A stretch of 64,000 nucleotides of DNA, from contig NC_092053.1 of assembly GCF_003086295.3 (NCBI RefSeq), positions 114,585,905 to 114,649,904 of the forward strand. Direction: 5' to 3'. The stretch comes from Arachis hypogaea. Its lineage: Eukaryota; Streptophyta; Magnoliopsida; Fabales; Fabaceae. The notes under the pieces were generated by a model. That model was not told the origin of the DNA. It did no database searches and saw only the letters and a program-made list of their open reading frames with translations. Below, piece by piece: positions 1 to 11,076 of this stretch; the first letter of the stretch is position 1, and each line of letters starts with the position of its first letter. The position numbers and the translations under genes were made by a program.

Positions 1-786
1 ACTACAGATCCCAACCATCACCTCAGCAACTTCAGAAGCAGAATGTACCTCACCGATGCCTCAGACGCTGTTCGCTGCAAAGCTTTTCCAACGACTCTCA
101 CGAAGACAGCAATTAGATGGTTCGACAACTTACCTCCTAAGTCCATCTCAAGCTTTGATGACCTAGCCAAAAAGTTCTTGGCCAGATTCTCCATCCAAAA
201 AGACAAGGCCAAGCACGCCCCCAGTCTACTAGGAATTAGGCAAGGAGATCGGGAAAGTCTTCGCAACTACATGGAAAGATTCAACAAAATATGCCTGGAT
301 ATACAAAGCTTGCCAACAGAGGCTGCCATCATGGGCCTCATTAACGGCTTACGAGAGGGACCTTTCAGCCAATCTATATCAAAGAAATACCCCACATCTC
401 TGGATGAGGTGCAAGAGTGGGTAGAGAAGTACATCAACATGGAAGAAAATTCCCGACTTGGGGAAGCCTCGAAATCCGGTTTCACCTACCGAGATAAAGA
501 TAAAGAATCCAAGAAGAAGGAAGATCAAACGGGGGAAAAAATAAAAAAGTATCATAATTACACCCTTCTTCAGGTGTTCCTGGTGGATATTTACAAAGAA
601 GTCTGTAACACAGAAAAGATACCCCCAGCTCGACCACTCAAAGGCAAAAGAGGAGGAGGAAATCGGAACGAATACTGTGAATATCATCGGATCCGAGGAC
701 ATTCCACCAACGAATGTTTCGATTTAAAAAACATCATAGAAAAATTAGTAAGAGAAGGAAAACTAAATCGGTACCTGGCCACCTGA
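1..786 (+). pseudogene. gag: Retrotransposon gag fragment (capsid-like domain and zinc knuckle)
   Basis: The frame is open from base 1, so the true start lies upstream; the first ATG seen (43) is internal. The product carries a retrotransposon gag core (AIRWFDNLPPKSISSFDDL, then the LRNYMERFNKI region) followed by a basic, Lys-rich stretch and a plant-type zinc knuckle near the C-terminus (CEYHRIRGHSTNEC, bases ~673-714). Gag would form the virus-like particle that packages the element RNA. A TGA at 784-786 ends the frame, and the same frame reopens directly into the protease region. In an intact relative this would be continuous gag-pro, so this is a single nonsense lesion. Confidence 0.85.
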
Positions 787-1995
787 GATGATGAGCAAAG
801 AAAAAGACAAAGGGATGAAGATGTCGGACGAGCTGAGCGGTCACCTCGTACGCCAGAAAGACATGTCCACATGATACACGGAGGATTTGCAGGAGGAGGA
901 ATCTCCAAGTCATCCCGCAAAAGATATCTAAAAGAAGTATATCATGTCGAAGGGAAGGAGGAAGCACCCGACATCCCTGCAATCACATTCACCAAAGAAG
1001 ACGCATCCGGTGTTATCTCAGGACACGACGATCCCATGGTCATCACCATCATACTGGCAAACGCCAATCTCCACCGCACATTAATAGACCAAGGGAGCTC
1101 CGCCGACATCTTATTCAAAGCTACCTTCGACAAGCTCGGCTTAGAAGAAAAGGAGCTTAGAGCATACCCGAACAGCCTGTTCAGACTGGGCGATACCCCA
1201 GTACAACCACTGGGATACGTGTCACTACATACAACCTTCGGAAAAGGGAACCAATCCAGAACACTCAAGATAGACTACATCGTGGTCGACGTGAGTTCAG
1301 CCTACAATGGCTTAATAGGACGAACAACATTAAATCAACTCGGCACAATAGTCTCGACTCCACATCTATGCATGAAATTTCCAACTACAGAAGGGATAGC
1401 TACAATAAAAGCAGATCAAAAGATGGCACGCCGCTGTTATAACGAAAGCCTAAACCTCAGAGGCAGAGGAGAAGAGTTCCATACAATTGAGCTTGGTAGA
1501 ATTCAGAGACGAGAAGAACTCCGTCCACAACCCGAAGGTGAAGTAGAGAAAGTTCAGATCGGAAACACCCCGGACAAAACAATTAATATTGGCACGATCC
1601 TGAAAGGAAATGCAAAAGAATCACTAGTGCAGTTCTTACGAGATAATGTCGATCTCTTTGCATGGAAAGCTATAGACATGCCAGGCATAGACCCCAAGCT
1701 AATGTGTCACAAGTTGGCGGTTTATCCAGGATCTCGGCCGGTACAGCAGAAACGAAGAAAACTTAGACCAGAACGATCCCAAGTTGTGGAAGAACAGGTA
1801 CAAGCACTACTGGAGGCAGGATTCATAAGAGAAGTCAAGTACCCACTATGGCTAGCTAACGTCGTCTTGGTGAAAAAAATCAAATGGGAAATGGCGAATG
1901 TGCACCGACTACACCGATCTCAACAAAGCCTGCCCAAAAGATCCTTACCCACTCCCAAGTATCGACGCTCTGGTAGATGCTTCATCCGGATATAG
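787..1995 (+). pseudogene. pol: Aspartic protease and N-terminal part of reverse transcriptase
   Basis: It continues in the gag frame after the TGA at 784-786. The protease active-site block is LIDQGSSADILF (~1081-1116), the Asp-Gln-Gly-Ser variant usual in Tat elements; protease cuts the Gag-Pol polyprotein. A spacer follows, then the conserved pre-RT block around DLFAWKAIDMPGIDP (~1654-1698). Near 1870-1880 an A-run has changed length, and RT homology moves to another frame. The end of this ORF at 1995 is therefore out-of-frame sequence, not protein. Confidence 0.82.
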
Positions 1996-2734
1996 ATACC
2001 TCTCATTTATGGACGCATACTCTGGATACAACCAAATCCCCATGTATCCACCAGATCAAGAAAAAATCTCGTTTTTAACACCAAAGGCAAATTACTGCTA
2101 CATTGTGATGCCTTTCGGTCTCAAGAATGCCGGAGCTACTTATCAAAGGCTAATGAATAAAGTCTTTTCAGATCATATCAGAAAAATCATGGAGGTCTAC
2201 ATGGACGACATGTTAATAAAGACACAAAGCGAAGAGACACTATTGTCCGACCTGGTCCAAGTGTTCGACACTATAAGGAAGCATGACATGCGACTCAATC
2301 CCGCAAAATGCACCTTTGCAGTAGAAGCAGGAAAATTCTTAGATTTCATGCTCACACAAAGAGGAATTGAAGCAAATCCAGACAAATGTCAGGCGATACT
2401 CAACATGAAGAGTCCAACTTGTGTCAAAGAGGTACAACAACTCAACGGGAGATTAGCAGCCTTATCCAGATTCTTAGCAGGATCAGCGATAAGATCTCTC
2501 CCCTTCTATGCCACTTTAAGGAAAGGAAAGAAGTTTGAATGGACAAAGGAATGCGAGCAAGCCTTCCAGGATTTCAAAATTTTCCTGGAACGACCACCTA
2601 TCCTAACTCGACCACGAGAGGAAGAACCACTCGTATTGTACCTTGCGGTAGGAAGTCGGGCAGTTGCATCAGCACTGGTTCAAGAGGATGACAAAGGGCA
2701 ACAACCTGTATACTTCATTAGAAAATCACTGTAG
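1898..2734 (+). pseudogene. pol: Reverse transcriptase domain
   Basis: The RT fingers/palm domain opens with CTDYTDLNKACPKDPYPLP. The catalytic YMDD box is intact at ~2200-2211 (VYMDDMLIKT), and the thumb/connection region follows (LNPAKCTFAVEAGKFLDF). In life it would copy element RNA into DNA inside the particle. This frame differs by one base from the protease frame. A TAG at 2732-2734 stops it just before the RNase H connection, so no full polyprotein can be made from this copy. Confidence 0.88.
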
Positions 2735-3599
2735 GGATCCGAGCTAAACTACCAAAAAAATAGAAAAATTCGCCTATACTCTCATACTGACATCTCGACG
2801 GCTTCGCCCATACTTCCAGGCTCACACCATCAAGGTTCGAACCGACCAGCCCATAAAAGGGATATTACAGAAAACAGATCTAGCAGGCAGAATTCTACAA
2901 TGGGCAGTCGAGTTATCCGAGTTCGACCTCCACTATGAAGCTCGGACAGCCATCAAATCACAATACTTGGCCGACTTCGTTGCAGAATTCACAGATACCC
3001 TGGAAACCCCCACAGAATGGAATCTCTACGTAGACGGGTCCTCGAATAAGACTGGAAGCGGCGCGGGTGTGATAATAGAAAGCAACCAAGGTACCCAAGT
3101 TGAGCTTTCCCTCAAATTTGGGTTCCCGGCCTCAAATAACTAGGCGGAATATGAAGCGTTACTAGCTGGTTTGAAGCTGGCTAAGGAGGTTGAAGCTCAA
3201 AAACTCAACATCTTCAGCGATTCACAAGTAGTCACCTCACAAATAACAGGGAGCTACTAAGCCAAATATCCCACCATGAAAAAGTATTTGGATAAAACCA
3301 AGGAACAGCTCGGACAACTCGGGGAATACAAGATCTGCCACATACCCCGCGAACAAAATGCCCGAGCTGACGCACTCTCAAAACTAGCCAGCACCAAACC
3401 AGGGGGCAACAATAGAAGCCTCATCCAGGAAATGCTACAGAACCCGTCAATCTCGGAAGAGGAAAAAGTCCTAGCCATAACAAGTCAGAATCAAGATTGG
3501 ATGACCCCCATAATTAATTACCTCAAAACAGAAACACTCCCCACAGATAAAAAGGAGGCAAAGAGGTTAAAACGAGAGGCTCAGTACTCACTATCATAA
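2735..3599 (+). pseudogene. pol: RNase H domain of pol with in-frame stops
   Basis: Translation in the RT frame past the TAG gives the connection region, then an RNase H fold with its acidic residues visible: LYVDGSSNKTGSGAG (~3025-3070), [10 protein letters not shown] (~3147-3176), FSDSQVV (~3216-3236) and NARADALSKLA near 3360-3390. RNase H removes the RNA template during reverse transcription. Two further in-frame stops interrupt it, at ~3141 (TAG) and ~3258 (TAA). The frame from 3276 stays open to 3599. Confidence 0.78.
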
Positions 3600-4790
3600 A
3601 CAACACCCTATATAAAAGAGGAATTTCAATACCACTATTAAAATGTGTGCTGACCTCCAACACAAGGGAAGTTTTAGAGGAAGTACACAGTGGCATTTGT
3701 GGTAATTATCTCGGAGTACAAGCTCTCACCAAAAAAGTACTCCGGGCGGGATTTTATTAGCCAACTCTACAAAAAGAAGCTACAGAGTATGTAAGGACAT
3801 GCCCACCATGCCAGAAACATGACAACTTTCACATCGCCCCGCCAGAAGAGCTCATCAGCATAACCTCACCTTGGCCATTTGCAAAATGGGAACTTGATCT
3901 CCTCGGACCTTTCCCCCAAGGATCAGGACAAGTCAAATTCCTCATAGTAGGGGTATCAACGCTAACATCACATGCCAGCTGTGGCCGGCCATATTTTTCC
4001 CATCGTGCCTCTTCTTTGTTATTTCACAAAGTGGATTGAGGCAGAGCCCCTAGCCAACGCCACTGCTCAAAGAAGCCGGAAATTCCTATATAGGAACATT
4101 GTCACAAGGTTCGGGGGTTCATATTCCATTACCACGGACAATGGCACCCAATTCACAGATGCAGGCTTCAGAAAGTTAGTAGCCGATCTGAACATAAAAC
4201 ACCAGTTCATCTCCGTCGAACATCCTCAAGCCAATGGACAGGCCGAAGCTGCCAACAAAGTCATATTGACTGGGTTGAAATGGAGACTGCAAGCTGCAAA
4301 GGGAGCTTGGGCCGAAGAACTTCCACAAGTCCTATGGGTGTATCAAACAACGCCACATTCCACCACAAACGAATCACCATTTCGACTAGCATACGGAGTA
4401 GAGGCAATGATCCCAGTAGAGGTTGAGGAAGGGTCGTCTAGAGTAGTCCACTACAATGAAGAAGCCAATTCTCAACTTCAAAGAAAAGAGCTCGACCTAC
4501 TTTCGGAAATCCAAGAAAGTGCCCAGATCAGGGAAGAAGCGCTAAAGCGACGAATGGCTTCGAGATATAATCAAAGGGTAGTGCCAAGAGGTTTCGCTGA
4601 GAATGATCTCATCCTAATCCGAAATGATATTGGAACAACTCGACCCGGATAAGGAAAGCTAGTAGCAAACTGGAAAGGACCCTACCGAGTCATAGAAAAG
4701 TAGCTGGAAAGGGCTACTACAAACTGTCCGAACTCGATGGATGAGAGCTTCCCAGATCATGGCACGCCTGCAACCTAAGAAGGTACTATA
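3600..4790 (+). pseudogene. pol: Integrase domain with disrupted core
   Basis: The zinc-binding part is recognisable (EEVHSGICGNYLG ... CPPCQKH, ~3676-3822), but the second zinc-ligand His appears to be Tyr. The first catalytic Asp is in WELDLLGPF (~3888-3914). The other DDE residues are in TDNGTQF (~4136-4156) and GQAEAANK (~4239-4262). An in-frame TAG lies near 3758, and about 60 bp around 3950-4016 do not fit the family and separate IVG from YFTKW. The 3972-4652 ORF starts inside that extra piece. Integrase would join element cDNA to the genome. Confidence 0.82.
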
Positions 4791-5238
4791 GCTAGAGAAG
4801 GTAAAAGATCTCGGATGCACTCTTTTTCCTGAAAAGGTTTTTTAATGAGGCACCAAGTCGAGATCCAGAAATTATCTGATTAAAAGGGATGAAAAACTCC
4901 CGTATGTATATATTTGCACTTGCTTTTGAATAAAATATATTTTTAGATATTCTACAAATTCTCAAGACGCATTCATCTGAAGCATTCATCGTCCGATTAT
5001 AAAGCAACAAATCAGCAAAAAGTGAAAAACAGATTCACTGCACGATCACGATAAAGACCAATAGAGATGAAAACGTGATTCATCTAAAGGTCGAACAAAC
5101 AAAGATAGAAACCACCTTCTACAAATCGGCAAAGATGAACACAGAATAATGCAAGAAGTTATCGAAAGTGATCCGGAAAAAGAACCTGACGAGGTCTTAT
5201 GGATTGCTAAATAATAACTTAAAGACTGGCCGACGTTA
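4791..5238 (+). other. Non-coding region after pol of the Tat element
   Basis: AT-rich sequence between the last integrase similarity and the tandem array. No domain, tRNA or regulatory motif is recognisable. Isolated words such as GAAGTCGG at ~5,239 mark where the array begins. Confidence 0.6.
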
Positions 5239-6210
5239 AGAAGTCGGACCGAGTCAACCCAAGTTATCAGCAAATCCCTGGAAAGAGGTCTGGCCAACCC
5301 TATAAAAGAGGAATTGCTATAACTTAGAAGAGATCGACCTAACGAAGTCGGTCTCCTACAAAAATAAGTTATATAAGTAATCCCTGAAAGAGACCTGACA
5401 AAGGTCCAAGAAAGAGGATTACAAAATAACTTAGAAGAGATCGACATAAAGAAGTCGGTCTCCTACAACGGACAAGTTATAAAAGTAATCCCTGAAAGAG
5501 ACCTGACAAAGGTCCAAGAAAGAGGATTACAAAAATAACTTAGAAGAGGACAACATGAAGAAGTCGACCTCCTACAAACAAGTTATATAAGTAATCCCTG
5601 AAAGAGACCTGACAAAGGTCCAAGAAAGAGGATTACAAAAATAACTTAGAAGAGATCGACATAAAGAAGTCGGTCTCCTACAACGAACAAGTTATATAAG
5701 TAATTCCTGAAAGAGACCTGACAAAGGTCCAAGAAAGAGGATTACAAAAATAACTTAGAAGAGAACGACATGAAGAAGTTGACCTCCTAAAAACAAGTTA
5801 TATAAGTAATCCCTGAAAGAGACCCAACAAAGGTCCAAGAAAGAGGATTACAAAAATAACTTAGAAGAGGATGACATGAAGAAGTCGACCTCCTACAAAC
5901 AAGTTATATAAGTAATCCCTGAAAGAGACCCAACAAAGGTCCAAGAAAGAGGATTACAAAAATAACTTAGAAGAGGACGACATGAAGAAGTTGACCTCCT
6001 ACAAACTAGTTATATAAGTAATCCCTGAAAGAGACCCAACAAAGGTCCAAGAAAGAGGATTACAAAAATAACTTAGAAAAAGACGACGCAAAGAAGTCGA
6101 TCTCCTACAACCAACAAGTTATAAAAGTAGTCCCTGAAAGAGACCTGACAAAGGTCCAAAAAGGAGGACTACAAAAACAACGGGAAAAAGACCAACGTAA
6201 AGAAATCGGT
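5239..6210 (+). repeat. Tandem array, about nine copies of a 105-109 bp unit
   Basis: The landmark GAAGT(C/T)G recurs at 5239, 5344, 5451, 5560, 5666, 5775, 5881, 5987 and 6093, with a degenerate form at 6202, giving a period of 105-109 bp. Each unit contains CTCCTACAA, AAGTTATATAAGTAATCCC, TGAAAGAGACC, AAAGGTCCAAGAAAGAGG and ATAACTTAGAAGAG. Units alternate between an AGATCGACATAAA and an AGGACGACATGAA form, so a two-unit higher-order repeat may have been amplified. The array lies between pol and the antisense gene, the position described for Retand in Silene. Nothing suggests coding. Confidence 0.92.
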
Positions 6211-6590
6211 TATGGATTGCTAGAAATAAATACAAGAGCCGGAAAACCGAAATACAAGTGGGGTCCACACATCCACAACCTCAAAGGATCCAAGCTACAA
6301 GCAATAAACACAAAGCAATTCAAAGAGGCCAAGCAGCAAGGCTTCAGCATTCTCAAAACCAAGTAAGATGCCGAGACAAGTGCAAACAAGCATGATATAA
6401 AATACAATATTATAACAAACTTCTGGGTCAGGCCCAAAAGCTTGAAAGCTACTTGTTGTTTTTTCAAAATCAAAAGTTGCTGAACAAGCAACCAGAAGGA
6501 GTATCAACAGTCAAGCAAAATATTTAAACTACAAAATAAAGAGTTTAAAAGCCCATAAGCCGGGCTATCTACACAAATATCCAAGAAAAT

Positions 6591-8556
6591 TCAGCTAAGA
6601 TTAGAAGACTGCTCGGCAGCATCAGTCCGAGGTGAAGGAGGGCGAGCTTGGAGAGGCACTGTATCTACTGTACCGTCGTCCCTATTCAGAATTTGACAAT
6701 CAGGATCTAACTCTGGACGAACAATCCCAGCGGGAGGAGCTATAGAAGCCGACACCTTGGCAGAAGGCACAGGGGGAGGATCGACATCGTCATCATCTTG
6801 GTCATCAGGGACAATCTTACCATCCCTCACAACATTATCCAGGCTAAAAAGAGTAAGATCGGCCTCAGGCGCAATAATTCGAACCTGCTCCTTCAGGCTC
6901 TCGTAAGCAGCATTCACACTGCCAACAAGATGACCCTGGAGCTCAGAGTAATCAGCTCGGGCGTTCTCCAACTCCTCCTTCAAACGCATCCCCTCCCGAT
7001 AAGCTGTGACGTAGCTGTCTTTATGCCTCAATGCCATGTCCTTGGCCAACCGCACAGAAGCCGCCAGAGCAAAGGAACTCGCCTTTTCATTCTTCAGATC
7101 CTTCTCCAGTTTGGCCACCTTCACCTCAAGCTCCTCCTTCAAGCCCTTCATCCTATCAAACTCTTGTTCAACCTCCTCCATAAAGGCTTTGCTGGCATGG
7201 AGAGGAAGATTTTGAGCAGTCCGATACAGGGCAGCCCCCATATGGGCCATCTTGATGCTACTCTGAGTTATAAAAGCTAAATGGCGAAGGAGCGAAACAT
7301 CATCCATGGGGAGGGCACCATAAGGACCGATCTGTTGGTCAACAAACTCCACCGCATCAAAGTCAGGAGCGTCAAGGTTGCAAGGCTCAATTGTTTTTTG
7401 TTTTTTGCTGGGAGGAGCACCAGAAGTGGCGGCAGAAGTTTATGGAGGGTCAGCCGGACGAACTCGAGGAGTAGGGATCACCTTCCTCGGCCCAGGAGAA
7501 CTCGGCACGGGCAGCTTCACCGAAACTTGAGAAGACCCCTCTCCCACCACCTTGGCCGAAATCTTTTGAGCAGATGTAGCCTTCTTTGCCTTCTCGAAGG
7601 CCTTCATAGAATCGTTATTTTTCGACATCTCTGAAAATACAGAATCAACCATAGTGATAATTTACTATCTAGAAGAAGCAAAACTAAGAAACAATTACAG
7701 AAACAAGTCAGACAGTACCCAAAGCAGTTCGAGCCAAAGATGGATCACTCAAAAACCTTTTTGTATCCAGATGGGGTGGTTCCCCCCACAAATCTTCAAG
7801 AACAAGTACAAAAGCCCGCTCAACCTCATCAAGCATTTCCCATGTATAGCGAGACACTCTCACATTCTTTTGCCACTCTAGAGGGAAAGCAGGCTCGTCA
7901 TTCTCATCAAGAAAAAAGGGGCGGACTCCCTCAACAGCACAGACTCGGAAGAAATAATTCTTAAAATCTTTAAAAGACTCATCATACATGGCAAAAACTT
8001 TATGCCCCTGGGCCGACCTGAAAGAAACCCAGGAAGCTTTCTTTTTGGAGGAACCTCCAGGCTTGGCAGATACAAAAAGATAGAGGAAAAGAGTCTCGGA
8101 AGGTGTTATGCCTAACTCTTGGCAAAGCAGCTGAAAAATCTTGATAAAATCCCAAGAATTCGGATGAAGCTGGGATGGGGCAATATTACAAGACCACAAC
8201 AAATCGGTTTCAAAAGCAGTAAAAGGAAAGGTAATGTCCAACTGGCTGAAGAAATATTCATAAGCATAGAAAAAGGGACGCTCCCCCTCGACCAAAGTAG
8301 GAAAACAAACCCTCTCATCAGAATCAGGCACCACAAGCTCATAATCCCTCTCCCGTGTGCTGCTACCACAAATCCTATGACGTTTCCTTAGCTCTACACA
8401 AAAATCAGCATCCACCACAGAGACACACATCAAGACAAGGGAGTCCAGCCAATCAGACATCCCCTCGGGAACTTTAGAAGACATCTCTACAATGTTATTG
8501 CGAGAAGACATGAGGCCAACTAATCTTACAATAAGAAAAGAAGATGGGATTACCAA
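6591..8556 (-). pseudogene. Antisense gene of the Tat element: putative gypsy-type transposon domain plus coiled coil, one intron
   Basis: Two exons on the minus strand: exon 1 from 8556 (or the internal ATG at 8511) to 7719, and exon 2 from 7630 to 6591. The intron (7718-7631) has GT...TTTTCAG borders and keeps phase 1 across the junction. Exon 1 carries the motif IAPSQLHPNSWDFI (~8150), typical of the 'putative gypsy type transposon' family (Pfam PF04195 from memory). Exon 2 encodes a Glu/Lys-rich coiled coil (~residues 350-480) and an acidic run DDQDDDDVD. One in-frame TAA at 7440-7442 breaks exon 2; otherwise ~610 codons are open. Function is unknown in Tat elements. The tandem array lies downstream of its 3' end and the 3' LTR upstream of its start. 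Confidence 0.75.
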
Positions 8557-9526
8557 AAAACATCTCGGACGAGGGGCAAAATAACTCGACTAGTATACAG
8601 AAGAACAAACAGAAAAGAAAAACCCCAAGACTCAAACCAAAGTCCTGGGGCATCCTTTGGAGGCAGTAACAAAGCAAGGTTTCAGGAAAAATCTACAGCT
8701 TACGTCTCGGCATCCCCCAAACAAGAAAAGAAGATTTTGCACAGCAAGCATTTTCATAGGAGAAAGACAAAACACAAAAAAGTACAAAAGTCATCAAAAC
8801 CATTATCTTTTTACAGTCTATCAGCAAAAAGCTTCGACAACACCAAACATGCCAAGCAAAGGATCGTCAAAGACACATCCTTTTCTCCAGAATCAAACAA
8901 ATTATCATCAAAAGCACAAACAAAAATAGTGATAACATGCAAAAGCCCTAAGAGCTTCAAAGCAATAGGAAAGACGAAAAGATTCATACAAAAGGGTGAA
9001 GAAACTTCAGAGCACGCATTACGACAGTAACCAGACACAGCAAAAGCAGAAAGATCCAAACTTTCTCAAAGTAAAATCGAAACTTTCTCACCATCAGGCA
9101 GAAAAAATGACGTAGAAGGAAAGGAAGAAAGAACCAACCTGAAATGAAGAAAGAAGCTTCAAAAATAGAATCGCCCAGAAAATCACTGAATGATGCCGCA
9201 AAGCAAAGACAAAGCACAGGCAAAAAAGTGATAAAGTAAAAGAAGAACGAAGAAGAAAAACCGCTTTCTGAGGAAGCAAAATTCAAAATAAAGCCAAGGA
9301 AAACGGGGCAATTAATACCAATTAATGAAGGTATTAAACCCTCGCACGTTCCCTAGAACAAAGCGCTAATACAGAAGCGCACGCCTTTAAAGGAAAAAAC
9401 GTTCTACATTCAAAAAGGCTCTACAAAGAAAGGAATCGACAAAATGCTTGAGTTCGGCTTCGCCAGAGAAGGACCGAAGTCAAGGACTCGACCTCAACAA
9501 AAAAGACCGAGCTCAAGCAGGGGCAC
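8557..9526 (-). other. Non-coding region between antisense gene and 3' LTR
   Basis: A-rich sequence upstream of the antisense gene. It should hold that gene's promoter, but I cannot place a TATA box with confidence. The last bases before the LTR (CAAGCAGGGGCAC, ~9,514-9,526) are purine-rich and are the likely polypurine tract for plus-strand priming of the host element. Confidence 0.5.
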
Positions 9527-10065
9527 TGTTCATACCCTGGGTCGAGATATCTGACCTGGGATGATTGGCGACAAAGCGACCGACCTCTTCAGGTCAGGCT
9601 ATCCGACCTCTTCTCAAAGAGGTCGGCCAAATTGACAGGAAAGCCCAATAAAGGGCCCAAATAGAGGAACACGACCCAAATCCAAAGGCAACCCAAGCCT
9701 ATAGAGATAAAGGCGGTTCCCTTAAAGATAAGCTGACTTCACTTAAAATAAGATAAGATAAGATAAGATAACTAACTTATCTTATCAGAAAGGTCAGCCC
9801 ACACTACTATAAATACACTGGAGCACCCAGGTATAACTCATACTCTGATTCTACTAAAAACCTGTTTAATACCCATGCTAACTTAAGCATCGGAGTCTCT
9901 TGCAGGTACCCCCACCCTCCGGTGACCAAGGATCAGCAGTGCAGCCAGCCAACAAGTCGGACACGACAGCTCCGGCCGCCACTCACCAGCCGGACACGTC
10001 GGCACCGACCAGTACAGAAGATCTCGACCGAGATCGACCTCCAGTTTTAGGTAACCCTCGGAACA
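9527..10065 (+). repeat. 3' LTR of the Tat element
   Basis: The LTR starts TGTTCATACC after the purine tract and ends ...GGAACA. It is 539 bp long, with TG...CA ends. It contains AAGATA repeats (~9,745-9,772) that pair with a downstream TTATCTTATC, a TATA box at 9,808, and the block GCTAACTTAAGCATC that recurs inverted in the older Tat LTR at ~25,500. The flanking GGCAT (10,066-10,070) is the expected 3' target duplication; the 5' partner is outside the window. Confidence 0.82.
9808..9815 (+). promoter_or_regulatory. TATA box of the Tat LTR promoter
   Basis: TATAAATA stands ~280 bp into the LTR and ~250 bp before its end, the usual U3/R arrangement. Transcription would start ~30 bp downstream, near 9,840. 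Activity is inferred from position only. Confidence 0.6.
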
Positions 10066-11060
10066 GGCATAAACATAAAACATGGCAAAATAGGTAAATT
10101 AAGGAAAGCTATGAACCACAAATGCTCAAAATCAATAAAGGCAACTCAAACAAACATATAAAAGCCATCAAACATCAAATTAAACAACTAGGAATCCAAA
10201 ATTGCAAGACTATGTAAATATGGACAGGAGAAATTGAAATAGATGAAAGTGTAGAGCAAGTAATGTAAATAAAGAAGAAATTAAAGAAATACTTACAATG
10301 CAATTGCTATAATCCAAAATCAAACTTGAGGTATAAAATGCTACAAACCCTAATTAAACCCAAGAGAGAATTTCCTAATCTACACTACTCCTACTCCTAC
10401 TATGTGTTTTTTTCCTATTCTAAGATGGCTCCCTTCATATGTGTTGCATTCCCCTTCATATAGCCTCTCAAACCAGCCTCAAGCCTTTAGAAATGGGCCA
10501 AGGAAGCCCCAAAATCGCGAGTGCACGTGTATTTTTAATAAAGGCATGCACTAGGACCTGTGCGGACGCACAGATGTGTGCGTCCGCACACTTTGCTGAA
10601 TTTCCACCTATACGCACAGAGGGTTGTACGCACGCACACTTCACGATGCTCTGGATTCGCTCTTGGGTTCTTGTGCATACGCACAAGTGGCTATGCACAC
10701 GCACGCATGCTGATTTCGATTTTGTGTGTACCCACACATCCTTGTGCGTACACACGCATGGCTGAGCTCTCCTCCTTTGTTTTCTTCATGCTTTCTCCCT
10801 TTTGCATGCCCTTCTTCCATTCTCACCAAGCAATTCCTACCCTATTCATCTGAAATCACTCACAAATAACATCAAGGTATCGAATGGAAGGTAAATGAAA
10901 TAAAATTAGTCAAAATAAGTACAAAAGAGCATGTTTTCACATTTATGTCCAAATTAGGGAGATAACACAAAAGTATACTATTTGAGTGCTTAAGTGTGAG
11001 TTCATATGCTAGAATCCATCCAAATTGATTCAAAATATACCATCAAATATGGACTCATCA
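10066..11060 (-). repeat. 3' LTR (partial) of the Athila-like element
   Basis: A direct copy of 23,990-24,984 at an exact offset of 13,924 bp. It starts on the minus strand with TGATGAGTCC and is truncated at 10,066 by the Tat insertion. It contains a cluster of GC-rich near-palindromes of the form TGTGCGnnCGCACA at ~10,560-10,760. Open frames here (for example 10,439-10,765) follow that repeat and are not genes. Confidence 0.9.
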
Positions 11061-11076
11061 ATTTTCCCACACTTAA
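11061..11076 (-). promoter_or_regulatory. Polypurine tract of the Athila-like element
   Basis: On the minus strand AAGTGTGGGAAAAT lies directly before the TGATGAG start of the 3' LTR, the required position for plus-strand priming. The same CCCACACTTA word (plus strand) recurs inside the element at ~11,934 and ~12,708. Confidence 0.7.

Larger units (their letters stand above)
1..10065 (+). mobile_element. Tat/Retand-type Ty3/gypsy LTR retrotransposon, 5' end outside the window
   Basis: Domain order on the plus strand is gag, protease, reverse transcriptase, RNase H, integrase, then a long non-coding region with a tandem array, an antisense gene, and the 3' LTR. pol order with integrase last is Ty3/gypsy. 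The antisense gene and tandem array between pol and the 3' LTR are hallmarks of the Tat lineage as I know it (Grande, Retand, Ogre relatives). The coding part is dead: at least one stop after gag, a frameshift at the start of RT, stops in RNase H and a disrupted integrase. The element ends in CA at 10,065 followed by GGCAT. The same GGCAT stands at 23,990-23,994 in the intact LTR copy, so the element inserted into the 3' LTR of the Athila-like element. Family placement is inference from architecture and motifs. Confidence 0.88.

Noticed and set aside
5239..6210. CRISPR-like periodic repeat
   Set aside because: The ~107-bp units are repeated along their whole length with no unique spacers, in a plant retrotransposon. 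It is an ordinary tandem array.
6798..7634. Plus-strand frames across the Tat antisense gene
   Set aside because: They are shadows of the minus-strand coding exon, which has domain and coiled-coil features; the plus frames have none.
10439..10853. Cys/His/Thr-rich frames in the LTR
   Set aside because: They arise from TGTGCG/CGCACA repeats and recur in the other LTR copy. No domain.
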